From CAZJYI01 sp964550025 (GTDB lineage Bacteria; Verrucomicrobiota; Kiritimatiellia; UBA8416; CAYOBW01), in the NCBI GenBank assembly GCA_964550025.1, contig CAZJYI010000167.1:1-22970 (forward strand): 22,970 nucleotides of DNA. The letters are read 5' to 3'. Position 1 is the first letter of the stretch. Each line of letters starts with the position of its first letter. The position numbers and the translations under genes were made by a program. Under the pieces are notes generated by a model that saw only the letters and a list, made by a program, of their open reading frames with translations, did not search any database and was not told the origin of the DNA. Positions 16,925 to 22,970 of the stretch are shown piece after piece.

Positions 16925-17146
16925 ATGGCCAGTCAGGATGCAATAGAAGTCGTGGGAACCGTGATCAAGGTACTTCCCGCCACCATGTACAGGGTACGCC
17001 TTGAGAACGGGCACGAGCTGCTTGCACACATTTCCGGCAAGATGCGGAAGCACTTCATCCGCATTACGGCCGGTGACCGGGTGACTGTCCAGATCTCCCC
17101 CTATGACCTGTCCAAGGGCAGGATTACCTACCGGCATCGCACGTAG
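16925..17146 (+). CDS. infA: Translation initiation factor IF-1
   Basis: Binds the 30S A-site during initiation. The 73-residue OB-fold protein contains the near-invariant RVRLENGHELLAHISGKMRK and ISPYDLSKGRITYR. The start has a strong AGGGAGG 5 bases upstream. It stands alone here, outside a ribosomal-protein operon, with its own promoter. Confidence 0.97.
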   Translation: MASQDAIEVVGTVIKVLPATMYRVRLENGHELLAHISGKMRKHFIRITAGDRVTVQISPYDLSKGRITYRHRT

Positions 17147-17211
17147 CGCGCGGGTATCAGTGGCACCCCGTCTCACCTGTTTTCGCGGGTGTGCGGCCTC
17201 GGGCTTCCCGC

Positions 17212-17277
17212 TTTGTCTTTCTCTTCGTCTTTGCCTTCGTCGACAAAGACGATGACGAAGACGTCGACGAAGACGGG
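17212..17277. repeat. Palindromic hexamer array: (TTYGTC)5 facing (GACRAA)6
   Basis: Eleven contiguous 6-base units: TTTGTC, TTTCTC, TTCGTC, TTTGCC, TTCGTC, then GACAAA, GACGAT, GACGAA, GACGTC, GACGAA, GACGGG. The second half is the reverse-complement family of the first, centred between 17241 and 17242. Exact inverted matches include 17235-17244 with 17263-17272, and cgtcttt with aaagacg. It fills the gap between the convergent infA and rpoN genes and could serve as a bidirectional terminator or transcription barrier. Confidence 0.75.
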
Positions 17278-17320
17278 ATAGTGGCGTAACCATGCACCGC
17301 CAGGACCCGGGGCCGTATGC

Positions 17321-18754
17321 CTAGTACACCTTCCGCATGTGCGACGGCGGAATGCGCAGAACGAGCCTGTATTTCGCAACGGTGCGTCGGGCGATCTTGA
17401 TGCCGTCTTCCTTGAGGAGCTTGACGAGCTCCTGGTCGGACAGGGGCTTGGCAGGATCTTCACGCGCCACGAGGTTGGCGATGATGTCCTTGACCGTCTT
17501 GTTGGAGATCTGACTGCCGTCAGCCGTCTTGATGCCCGGCGTGAAGAAGTACTTCATCTCGAACAGGCCCTGCGGCGTTTGCATGTACTTCGCGGCAACG
17601 GCACGGCTTACCGTGGTTTCGTGAACCCCGACTTTGTCGGCGACTTCCGCCATCGTGAGGGGTTTCAGACGCGATATGCCATGGTCCAGGAAGTCTTCCT
17701 GGTTGGCGACGATCTCCGTGGCGATCTTGTGAATGGTCTTCTGACGCTGGTGGATGCTCTTGATGAGAAAGGCGCCCGAGCGAATCCGCTCGCGTACGTA
17801 GGACTTGACCTCGCGACTGGTGGCGTCGCTCTCCAGCAGCCGCCGATAGTGCCTGCTGATCCGCACGTGGGGAAGCTGATCGTCGTCCATGAGGACGACG
17901 TACTTGCCGTTGACCTTCTGCACGACGACCTCGGGAAGCACGTAGGTTGCAACGTCTTCGGTGTAGATCAGGCCCGGCTTCGGGTCGAGAGTCGCGATCA
18001 TCTTGGCCGCCTGCTGGACTTCCTCGACGGAAACGCCCAGCGAGCGGGAAATGTCGTTGATCTTGCGCCCGCCGAGCTTGTCGAGGTAATCCGCGACAAT
18101 CCTGTAGGCCAGCGTATCGTGGTTTCCGAGGCGTTCAAGCTGGATGAGCAGGCACTCCCTCAGGTTGCGCGCACCTACCCCCGTGGGGTGAAAGTCCTGT
18201 ATCACGGACAGGATGTCGGCAAGATGCTGGGTGTCGCAGCTCGCCGACTGGGCCAATTCCTCGATATCGAGCATGAGGTACCCGTCGTCGTTGATGCTGC
18301 CGATGATGAGTTCCCCGACGCGCTGGTCCTGCTCCGGGAACCCCGTTAGCTGGAGCTGTTGCACGAGATGTTCCTGCAGGGACTCGCGCTGGGGAATCGA
18401 ATCGAACATGTACTGGCGGCGTTCGGCCGCTTCCGCACTGTACGAGGTGTTCTGGAGATCCTGGAAAAAGTAGTCGCGCCACTCCTCGTCCAGGCGGGCC
18501 ATGGCCTCGTATTCCTTCTCGAACGCGAGTTCCTGCGCGTCCTCGACTTCGCTCTTGCCCCCGGGCTCGATCTCGATCGTGGCCTGTTCCGACGGCACGT
18601 CCTCGATGGTCGGATTCTGCTCCATCTCCTGCTGAATCAGGGTTCGGAGCTCCATGACGGGGAGTTGCAGCATTTCCAGCGATTGACGCAGTTGCGGCGC
18701 CAACACCATCTGGAGTTGCTGCGACTGACTGAGCTGTAGTCCCTGGTATGCCAT
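17321..18754 (-). CDS. rpoN: RNA polymerase sigma-54 factor
   Basis: Alternative sigma factor recognising -24/-12 promoters and needing AAA+ activators. The 477-residue protein has the Gln/Leu-rich region I at the N-terminus (QLQMVLAPQLRQSLEMLQLP), an acidic region II, the core-binding domain, and the C-terminal RpoN box ARRTVAKYR at 455-463. The ATG at 18754 is chosen because the conserved region I starts there; GGGGAG lies 10 bases upstream, while the reading open to 18886 adds non-conserved residues across the promoter gap. No ptsN, hpf or lptB neighbours are present, unlike in proteobacteria. No activator gene or clear -24/-12 promoter was seen in the window. Confidence 0.95.
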   Translation of the reverse strand: MAYQGLQLSQSQQLQMVLAPQLRQSLEMLQLPVMELRTLIQQEMEQNPTIEDVPSEQATIEIEPGGKSEVEDAQELAFEKEYEAMARLDEEWRDYFFQDLQNTSYSAEAAERRQYMFDSIPQRESLQEHLVQQLQLTGFPEQDQRVGELIIGSINDDGYLMLDIEELAQSASCDTQHLADILSVIQDFHPTGVGARNLRECLLIQLERLGNHDTLAYRIVADYLDKLGGRKINDISRSLGVSVEEVQQAAKMIATLDPKPGLIYTEDVATYVLPEVVVQKVNGKYVVLMDDDQLPHVRISRHYRRLLESDATSREVKSYVRERIRSGAFLIKSIHQRQKTIHKIATEIVANQEDFLDHGISRLKPLTMAEVADKVGVHETTVSRAVAAKYMQTPQGLFEMKYFFTPGIKTADGSQISNKTVKDIIANLVAREDPAKPLSDQELVKLLKEDGIKIARRTVAKYRLVLRIPPSHMRKVY

Positions 18755-18796
18755 ATCTCGAAATCTCCCCTTTTCCTGCTGCCACCAACTGTAGAA

Positions 18797-18818
18797 GCTT
18801 GGTAGAGTACTCTCAAGC
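18797..18818. promoter_or_regulatory. Near-palindromic operator candidate between rpoN and the MBL gene
   Basis: GCTTG-gt-AGAGTACTCT-CAAGC: a perfect 10-bp palindrome at 18804-18813 flanked by inverted 5-base arms. It lies in the 88-bp divergent gap, 43 bases from the rpoN start and 25 from the other start, where one dimeric regulator could control both genes. Confidence 0.4.
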
Positions 18819-18842
18819 AAATTATCGCGGACGGAGGAGAGA

Positions 18843-19625
18843 ATGCCGCTGAATCTGTGCGTTCTGGGGAGTGGCAGTTCGGGCAATTGCGTTTATGTCG
18901 GCTCCGGCGACACGCACATCCTGATTGACGCGGGTCTGAGCTTCAAGCAGACGGCGCGGCGTCTCGAATCCATCGGCCGGTCGATCGAGTGCATCGGTTC
19001 GGTCTGCGTAACCCACGAGCACGAGGACCACAAGTCATCGCTGAGCGTGCTCCGGCGCAGGCTTGGAGTCGCCCTCTACGGTAACGCGGGAACCGCGGAT
19101 GCCATCGAACGGCGCGGCGGCAAGGCCGATTTCGAGTGGAACGTGTTTGCCACGGGGATGCCGTTCACGATCGGCGAACTCACGTTGCAGCCGTTTTCCG
19201 TTCCACACGATTCCTATGACCCGGTTGGATTCGTGGTCGGGGCCGGCGGGTCGCGCGTCGGGGTCGTGACGGACATGGGTATGCCGACGGGGCTGATCCG
19301 GGAACGGTTGCGGGAATGCAGCGTTGTCGTACTGGAGTCGAACCATGACGAGTTCATGTTGCGCGACGCCCCGCGTCCGTGGTCTCTCAAGCAGCGCATC
19401 GCCGGTCGCCAGGGGCATCTCTCGAACGACCAGGCCGGCCAACTCCTCGTGGATATCGCCCATCCGGAACTGACCACGGCGTTCCTTGCGCACCTGAGCT
19501 CCGACTGCAACCGCCCCGAGCTGGCGCTCGGGACGGTGCAACGCTACCTCAGAGAGAACAACCAGCGGCAGATTGACGTCAAACTGACCTACCCGGATCG
19601 CCCGAGCGATGTGGCGGTGTGCTGA
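18843..19625 (+). CDS. Metallo-beta-lactamase-fold hydrolase, WalJ/YycJ-like
   Basis: Predicted metal-dependent hydrolase of 260 residues. It opens with CVLGSGSSGNCVYVGSG, the usual start of the YycJ/WalJ group, and has the metal site T57-HEHEDH (H58, H60, D62, H63), a further histidine in SVPHDSYDPVGF, and an aspartate in VVTDMG followed by ESNHDEFML. Members of this group have been linked to DNA metabolism as exonucleases and, in firmicutes, to the WalKR operon; neither context gene is here. ATG 18843 has GGAGGAG 5 bases upstream. Its 3' end overlaps the convergent gene by 47 bp. Confidence 0.85.
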   Translation: MPLNLCVLGSGSSGNCVYVGSGDTHILIDAGLSFKQTARRLESIGRSIECIGSVCVTHEHEDHKSSLSVLRRRLGVALYGNAGTADAIERRGGKADFEWNVFATGMPFTIGELTLQPFSVPHDSYDPVGFVVGAGGSRVGVVTDMGMPTGLIRERLRECSVVVLESNHDEFMLRDAPRPWSLKQRIAGRQGHLSNDQAGQLLVDIAHPELTTAFLAHLSSDCNRPELALGTVQRYLRENNQRQIDVKLTYPDRPSDVAVC

Positions 19626-20271
19626 GGGGGTCCACGTACTCACGCACCTCCTGCGGCACGACCAGGTGCCCGGCCTCTGCGTCTTCCGGCCAGGTGTCCT
19701 CCTGCCCGATGTCGCACCAGGGGCGCTGTATGCAGTCGGGGCAGTAGCCCGAACACGCGTCGAGGTGGCACTGCGTGTTCTTCGGGAGGAACTCGAAGGT
19801 GCTCGTCTCGAGCTCACGCTTCAGATACCTGTAGACGATCCTGTCCGGCACGGCGTCATTCAGCCCGATGACCACGCCGCGCCCGGCCAGGAGCTCCTCG
19901 ATCCGTTCCAGTTCCGACGCGAGCTCCCCGTCCGAAAGGTCCGCCTCCGGCTTCAACGCCCCGAAGTCGGCCGTGAAGCTCCATTCGACCGCGTTGTGCC
20001 CCATCCAGCGCTCGAAGCGCAGCCAGTCGGCATCCGGATCGAAGTCCGGCACCACCGGCGGGAACTCGAATCCCCGTCTCTTCAGCCGCTTCCGGTCCGG
20101 ACAGCGTTCGTAGGCCTCGACCCACTTCAACAGCCGCCTGAGCTGGCGGCTCTCCAACCGCGGGTCTCCGGGAGTCGGCTCCCAGACGGCCGACAGATCC
20201 AGCCCCCTGCGTTCGAATTCCTGCTTCAATACGTCGTTCTCCGCCACTGTGTTGACTTGTGCCTCGTTCAT
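19579..20271 (-). CDS. Unrecognised protein with C-terminal five-cysteine cluster
   Basis: A 230-residue soluble protein without signal peptide or membrane segments. The N-terminal part is charged and helical, with LLKWVEAYERCPDRKRLKRR near residues 43-62; the middle is acidic (DLSDGELASELERIEELL). Residues 168-186 carry C168-x4-C173-x3-C177-x2-C180-x5-C186, followed by DIGQEDTWPEDAEAG, which looks like a metal (zinc or iron-sulfur) site. An excellent AAGGAGGTG lies 6 bases before ATG 20271, so the start is firm. I cannot assign a function. It is monocistronic and convergent with the MBL gene, overlapping its last 47 bp. Confidence 0.75.
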   Translation of the reverse strand: MNEAQVNTVAENDVLKQEFERRGLDLSAVWEPTPGDPRLESRQLRRLLKWVEAYERCPDRKRLKRRGFEFPPVVPDFDPDADWLRFERWMGHNAVEWSFTADFGALKPEADLSDGELASELERIEELLAGRGVVIGLNDAVPDRIVYRYLKRELETSTFEFLPKNTQCHLDACSGYCPDCIQRPWCDIGQEDTWPEDAEAGHLVVPQEVREYVDPLSTPPHRSGDPGRSV

Positions 20272-20320
20272 TTGGCACCTCCTTTCACCACATAGAAGGC
20301 CGCCGCTCGCCGTCATTCCG

Positions 20321-20340
20321 GAAAAAAGTGAATTTTTTTC
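20321..20340. promoter_or_regulatory. A/T-tract hairpin in the divergent gap
   Basis: gaaaaaa (20321-20327) and ttttttc (20334-20340) are exact inverted arms around a 6-base loop, an abrupt AT-rich block in GC-rich surroundings. It could be a UP-element-like or bent-DNA promoter feature for the genes at 20271 (minus) or 20460 (plus). No clear -10/-35 pair accompanies it. Confidence 0.35.
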
Positions 20341-20351
20341 GAGGGGGCTGT

Positions 20352-20393
20352 GGGCCATGGGCCATGGGCCATGGACTATGGACCATGGACTAT
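20352..20393 (+). repeat. Heptamer array GGRCYAT x6
   Basis: Six consecutive units: GGGCCAT three times, then GGACTAT, GGACCAT, GGACTAT. All differences are transitions. The unit is almost its own reverse complement (CCATGG core), so the array can fold on itself. It lies 66 bases upstream of the subtilase start. Confidence 0.75.
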
Positions 20394-20459
20394 GGAGAGC
20401 GGTTGCATCTGCCGACTGCCAGGGTGTATGATACCGTTCTAGTGAAGGTGATATTGGGC

Positions 20460-22160
20460 ATGCCGAGACTGTTGATCTGCTGGAGCCTCGCCGGCATCCT
20501 GCTGGCACCCGTTGTAGCCCCCGCGGCGGAGCGGGAACCGTATTCCTGTGAACCCGATCTGATTGAGATCATGTTCGCGGCGGATTCCCGGGTACGGATC
20601 CGCAATGGCAAGCCTGTCGACCTCAACAAGAAGGCGGGAGCCGGTGCCTCGCGCGGTGTGACCGCGGTACTGGAGGCGGCGCCCGGTGCGGCTTGGCGGC
20701 GGTGCTGCAACCAGGTCTCCGAGGAGAAGCTGGACGAGATCCACCGGCGCGGTGAGGCCCGTACGGGGAAGCCGCTGTACAATCTCAACAATATCTACCG
20801 CCTGCGAATCGAGAAGGGCGTTGATGTCTGGGCCAAGAGCGCCGAACTGGAAGCGTTACCGGGTGTCGAGCTGGCCCGCCCCGTGCCGAAACCCGTACCT
20901 CCACCACTCCCTCCATCCTACGGCAACCAGCAGGGATACCTGCACGCCTCGGCCAACACGCCCGCGGGCCTGGGGGCGCGAGAGGTCTGGAGTCTGCCTG
21001 GGGGGACCGGTGCGGGCGTTGCGGTCTGCGATATCGAGTACGGGTGGAATTTCAATCACGCCGACCTTACCAAGGCGCCGGGGTCGCTGCTGAACACGAT
21101 CACGTCCATCTACGAGGATCACGGCACGGCTTCGATTGGCGTTCTTGTCGCGGACCCCAACGGGTGGGGCACCACCGGCATATGCTACGGCGCGGAGCTG
21201 AAGACGTGCGGCTCGTGGAATGGGGCGTCCTGGAACGTCCCCGGTGCCATTACCATTGCGGTTGCGGCCCTTTCGCCCGGCGACGTGATCCTCCTGGAGC
21301 AGCAGTGGGACTATGGCGATGATGACTTCGTTCCCGTCGAGTGGTGGCAGAGCTACTCCCCGGACCCCCAGCGTGCAAACGGTGTCTATGTCGCCATACA
21401 GAATGCCGTGGCGAACGGCATACACGTCGTCCAGGCCGCGGGAAACGGTGGCCAGGATCTCGACTCGATGGTCTGGGTGGGCGACTCGGGCGCCATACTG
21501 GTCGGCGCGGGAGGAACGACCGCGGGGGATGACCGGCAAAGGCTGTCTTACTCGTGCTACGGCTCACGGGTAGATATGCAGGGATGGGGGCGGGGAGTGT
21601 ATACCACGGGATACGGCGACGCCTACAGTGCCGAGGGGGAGAACTACGAGTACACGGCTACGTTCTCTGGAACGTCGAGCTCCTCGGCCACCATCGCGGG
21701 CGCACTCGCGTGCCTCAACGGCTACTGGAAAGCGTCTTTCGGCGTGCCGTGTCCGCCGGCGCTGGCGCGACGGATACTGGTCGACACCGGTCGCGCGCAG
21801 GTGAACCCCTCTTCGGGACACATTGGCCCGCGGCCGGATCTGCGGGCCGTATGCGTCGCGGACCTGGACACGGACGGTGACGGCATGCCGGACAGCAGCG
21901 AGGTCATCGCCGACACGGACCCGTTGGGCAGCAACTCGTTCCTGCGTATTGTCGGCATTGCCGGCGGGGGAGGGGTGCGTGGCGTTTCCTTCTCGGGATC
22001 GGTCGACCGCGTCTACAGCCTGCTCGGGGCGCAGGATCCCGGCCAGGCGGAGTGGTCGGCCGTTGTGGAGGGCGTGAGGGGGTCCAACGCGGTGATGACC
22101 CTCACCGACCCGAGCCCGTCGCCACGCGGATTCTATCGAGTCGGCGTGCGGGTGCCGTGA
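20460..22160 (+). CDS. Secreted subtilisin-like serine peptidase (S8) with calcium-binding segment and C-terminal domain
   Basis: Predicted exported protease of 566 residues. A signal peptide covers about residues 1-23 (LLICWSLAGILLAPVVAPAA). An N-terminal region of about 130 residues and a proline-rich linker precede the S8 domain. Catalytic residues are D191 (VAVCDIEYGW), H221 (EDHGTASIG) and S406 (FSGTSSSSA), with the oxyanion asparagine N329 in AAGNGG. The serine motif lacks the usual proline (GTSxAxP). DLDTDGDGMPD at 468-478 is a thrombospondin-3-like calcium segment, followed by a 70-residue C-terminal domain ending SPRGFYRVGVRVP, possibly for surface retention. ATG 20460 is preferred for its signal peptide and the GAAGGTG upstream; the frame is open to 20259. 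Confidence 0.88.
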   Translation: MPRLLICWSLAGILLAPVVAPAAEREPYSCEPDLIEIMFAADSRVRIRNGKPVDLNKKAGAGASRGVTAVLEAAPGAAWRRCCNQVSEEKLDEIHRRGEARTGKPLYNLNNIYRLRIEKGVDVWAKSAELEALPGVELARPVPKPVPPPLPPSYGNQQGYLHASANTPAGLGAREVWSLPGGTGAGVAVCDIEYGWNFNHADLTKAPGSLLNTITSIYEDHGTASIGVLVADPNGWGTTGICYGAELKTCGSWNGASWNVPGAITIAVAALSPGDVILLEQQWDYGDDDFVPVEWWQSYSPDPQRANGVYVAIQNAVANGIHVVQAAGNGGQDLDSMVWVGDSGAILVGAGGTTAGDDRQRLSYSCYGSRVDMQGWGRGVYTTGYGDAYSAEGENYEYTATFSGTSSSSATIAGALACLNGYWKASFGVPCPPALARRILVDTGRAQVNPSSGHIGPRPDLRAVCVADLDTDGDGMPDSSEVIADTDPLGSNSFLRIVGIAGGGGVRGVSFSGSVDRVYSLLGAQDPGQAEWSAVVEGVRGSNAVMTLTDPSPSPRGFYRVGVRVP

Positions 22161-22210
22161 GGACCCGCGTCTGCCTCCGTCGCCGAGTTGCGCGGGTGCG
22201 CGTCCTCGGG

Positions 22211-22316
22211 GAGGGGAAATGTAGAATGCTGAATCTCGAAGTAAGAGGGGAAGCACACGCTCAGAGACCACTTCAGCATTCAACATTCAGCGTTCAGCAT
22301 TCGACATTTCCCCCTC
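22211..22316. repeat. Facing heptamer arrays forming a long inverted repeat
   Basis: The left part has TGTAGAA, TGCTGAA, TCTCGAA (22220-22240). The right part has TTCAGCA, TTCAACA, TTCAGCG, TTCAGCA, TTCGACA (22272-22306) in the opposite sense. Arms 22211-22234 and 22292-22316 are complementary over about 24 bases, with one extra C and two mismatches. It lies between the convergent subtilase and DUF3820 genes, which suits a bidirectional terminator. Confidence 0.75.
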
Positions 22317-22369
22317 CCTGCCACCAGCATCGTAGCCATGCCGCCGCCAGGTCCCGGGCCCGCACACCG

Positions 22370-22621
22370 TCATCTCTTGCTCTTGCCCTTCAGGGGCCGC
22401 ACGAGATGCTCCAGTCCGTTGAGCTTGATCTCGTAGAGCAGCCTGAGCAGATTCCCCAATTCCCCGTTGGGAAAACCATTGTTCGCAAACCAGACGACGT
22501 ACGGCTCGGGTAGATCGATCAGTGCCCGGCCCTTGTACTTGCCGTACGGCATGCGCCAGTTTGCCAGCTTGAAGAGCGGTTCCGAATCGGGTGAAAGCGC
22601 ACCGTCTGACGCAGTATTCAT
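22370..22621 (-). CDS. DUF3820 family protein
   Basis: An 83-residue cytoplasmic protein with the family signature MPYGKYKGRALIDLPEPY (24-41), WFANNGFP and LYEIKLNGLEHLVRPL. The family (sometimes labelled quorum-sensing-regulated virulence factor after a Pseudomonas member) has no established biochemical role that I can state. ATG 22621 starts 23 residues before the conserved core and has no visible ribosome site; a longer reading would enter the tRNA gene. It lies 72 bases downstream of tRNA-Leu on the same strand and may be read from the tRNA promoter. Confidence 0.85.
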   Translation of the reverse strand: MNTASDGALSPDSEPLFKLANWRMPYGKYKGRALIDLPEPYVVWFANNGFPNGELGNLLRLLYEIKLNGLEHLVRPLKGKSKR

Positions 22622-22656
22622 GATGCGTATGGTCAAGAGGTCGCAGATGCTGGCGT

Positions 22657-22691
22657 GCCAGCCGCAGCCCGCAGCGTAGCGAAGAGCGAAG
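22657..22691. repeat. Heptamer array abutting the tRNA 3' end
   Basis: Units GCCAGCC, GCAGCCC, GCAGCGT, AGCGAAG, AGCGAAG in a 7-base period, more degenerate than the others. CCAGCC (22658-22663) is inverted against GGCTGG (22691-22696), which includes the tRNA CCA. A further palindrome GCTGGC-gt-GCCAGC lies at 22649-22662. Confidence 0.45.
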
Positions 22692-22693
22692 GC

Positions 22694-22781
22694 TGGTGCT
22701 CGGGAGAGGACTCGAACCTCCACGGGCAATAGTGCCCACCAGCCCCTCAAGCTGGCGTGTCTGCCATTTCACCACCCGAGC
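22694..22781 (-). tRNA. tRNA-Leu (anticodon GAG), CCA encoded
   Basis: Minus-strand sequence folds as a class II tRNA: 7-bp acceptor GCTCGGG (22781-22775) with CCCGAGC (22704-22698), discriminator A at 22697 and genomic CCA at 22696-22694. The anticodon stem CCAGC/GCTGG encloses loop TTGAGGG, giving GAG at positions 34-36 with U33 in place. A long variable arm (GGGCACTATTGCCC) and T-loop GGTTCGAGTCC are present. It reads CUC and CUU leucine codons. Confidence 0.95.
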
Positions 22782-22806
22782 AGTTCCAGGCGAGAAATCA
22801 GCGCGG

Positions 22807-22835
22807 AACATAGCCTATGGGCGAAACGCCTGCAA
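22807..22835 (-). promoter_or_regulatory. Sigma-70-type promoter for tRNA-Leu
   Basis: Minus-strand TTGCAG (22835-22830) and TATGTT (22812-22807) are 17 bases apart. Predicted initiation near 22800 leaves about 19 bases before the mature tRNA 5' end, as expected for a short tRNA leader. Confidence 0.65.
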
Positions 22836-22908
22836 GCGAAAACAGTCATGGTTGTGTGAACCGGGCGCATGGCAGTTGCATGGGTTGTGGTTCCGCTCGC
22901 CAGTAGTG

Positions 22909-22970
22909 CTAGCTCTTTGAGAAGAACTCGATTTTGCCGATCTCAATGGAGATCGCGATCCAACGGTCAA
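22909..22970 (-). CDS. C-terminal end of an unidentified protein, cut by window edge
   Basis: Reading the minus strand in from the right edge, one frame gives RWIAISIEIGKIEFFSKS and then TAG at 22911-22909. The alternating hydrophobic pattern suggests a closing beta-strand of a real protein. Too short to assign. Confidence 0.35.
   Translation of the reverse strand, partial: DRWIAISIEIGKIEFFSKS

Noticed and set aside
20265..20290. Sigma-54 -24/-12 promoter (TGGCAC in the tttggcacctcctttc stretch)
   Set aside because: The TGGCAC is not followed by a GC at the required spacing and coincides with the ribosome site of the minus-strand gene.
20352..20393. CRISPR array
   Set aside because: Units are 7 bases with no spacers and no cas genes nearby.
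8791..22691. Diversity-generating retroelement or template-directed mutagenesis as the cause of repeat variation
   Set aside because: Changes are not limited to adenines, there is no reverse transcriptase, and no template-variable pair was seen.

Overview
This is a high-GC bacterial chromosome segment, apparently from an uncultured Gram-negative anaerobe or facultative anaerobe. It encodes pyruvate:ferredoxin oxidoreductase, a LolC/D-type lipoprotein exporter (so an outer membrane is likely), sigma-54, and a secreted subtilase with a calcium-binding D-x-D-x-D-G segment and a C-terminal domain of a kind I associate with Kiritimatiellota, Lentisphaerota and Verrucomicrobiota. I place it in the PVC superphylum with low to moderate confidence; no rRNA or ribosomal-protein marker is present to settle it. 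No phage, integrase, IS element, CRISPR or defence genes were seen.

Layout. 1-5892 (minus strand): nifJ (runs off the left edge) behind a class II fructose-bisphosphate aldolase gene, then a 390-bp gene-free gap with several hairpins, then a Gfo/Idh/MocA oxidoreductase whose usual catalytic lysine is valine. 6083-16863 (plus strand): lysS, lolC/E, lolD, trpS, scpA, scpB, hisC, aroA, cmk, a 53-residue membrane protein, and a wrecked APC-permease/UspA gene. From scpA to the permease remnant the genes are 4-11 bp overlapping or closely spaced and look like one transcription unit joining chromosome segregation (ScpAB), amino-acid biosynthesis (HisC, AroA) and nucleotide metabolism (Cmk). 16925-17146: infA with its own promoter. 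17321-18754 (minus): rpoN, divergent from a WalJ/YycJ-like metallo-beta-lactamase gene, with a near-palindromic 22-bp site between them. 19579-20271 (minus): an unrecognised protein with a cysteine cluster. 20460-22160: the secreted subtilase. 22370-22621 (minus): a DUF3820 protein. 22694-22781 (minus): tRNA-Leu(GAG) with a good promoter. The right edge holds the last codons of an unidentified minus-strand gene.

The most unusual feature is in the gaps, not the genes. At least six intergenic intervals carry short degenerate tandem arrays with a strict 6-, 7- or 9-base period. Units vary mostly by transitions. Several arrays come as facing inverted pairs that could fold into long hairpins. One hexamer family (TTYGTC and its complement GACRAA) recurs at three loci; the heptamer arrays use a different unit at each locus. 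They resemble in kind, not in sequence, the heptanucleotide STRR repeats of filamentous cyanobacteria. Most other content is ordinary housekeeping sequence.
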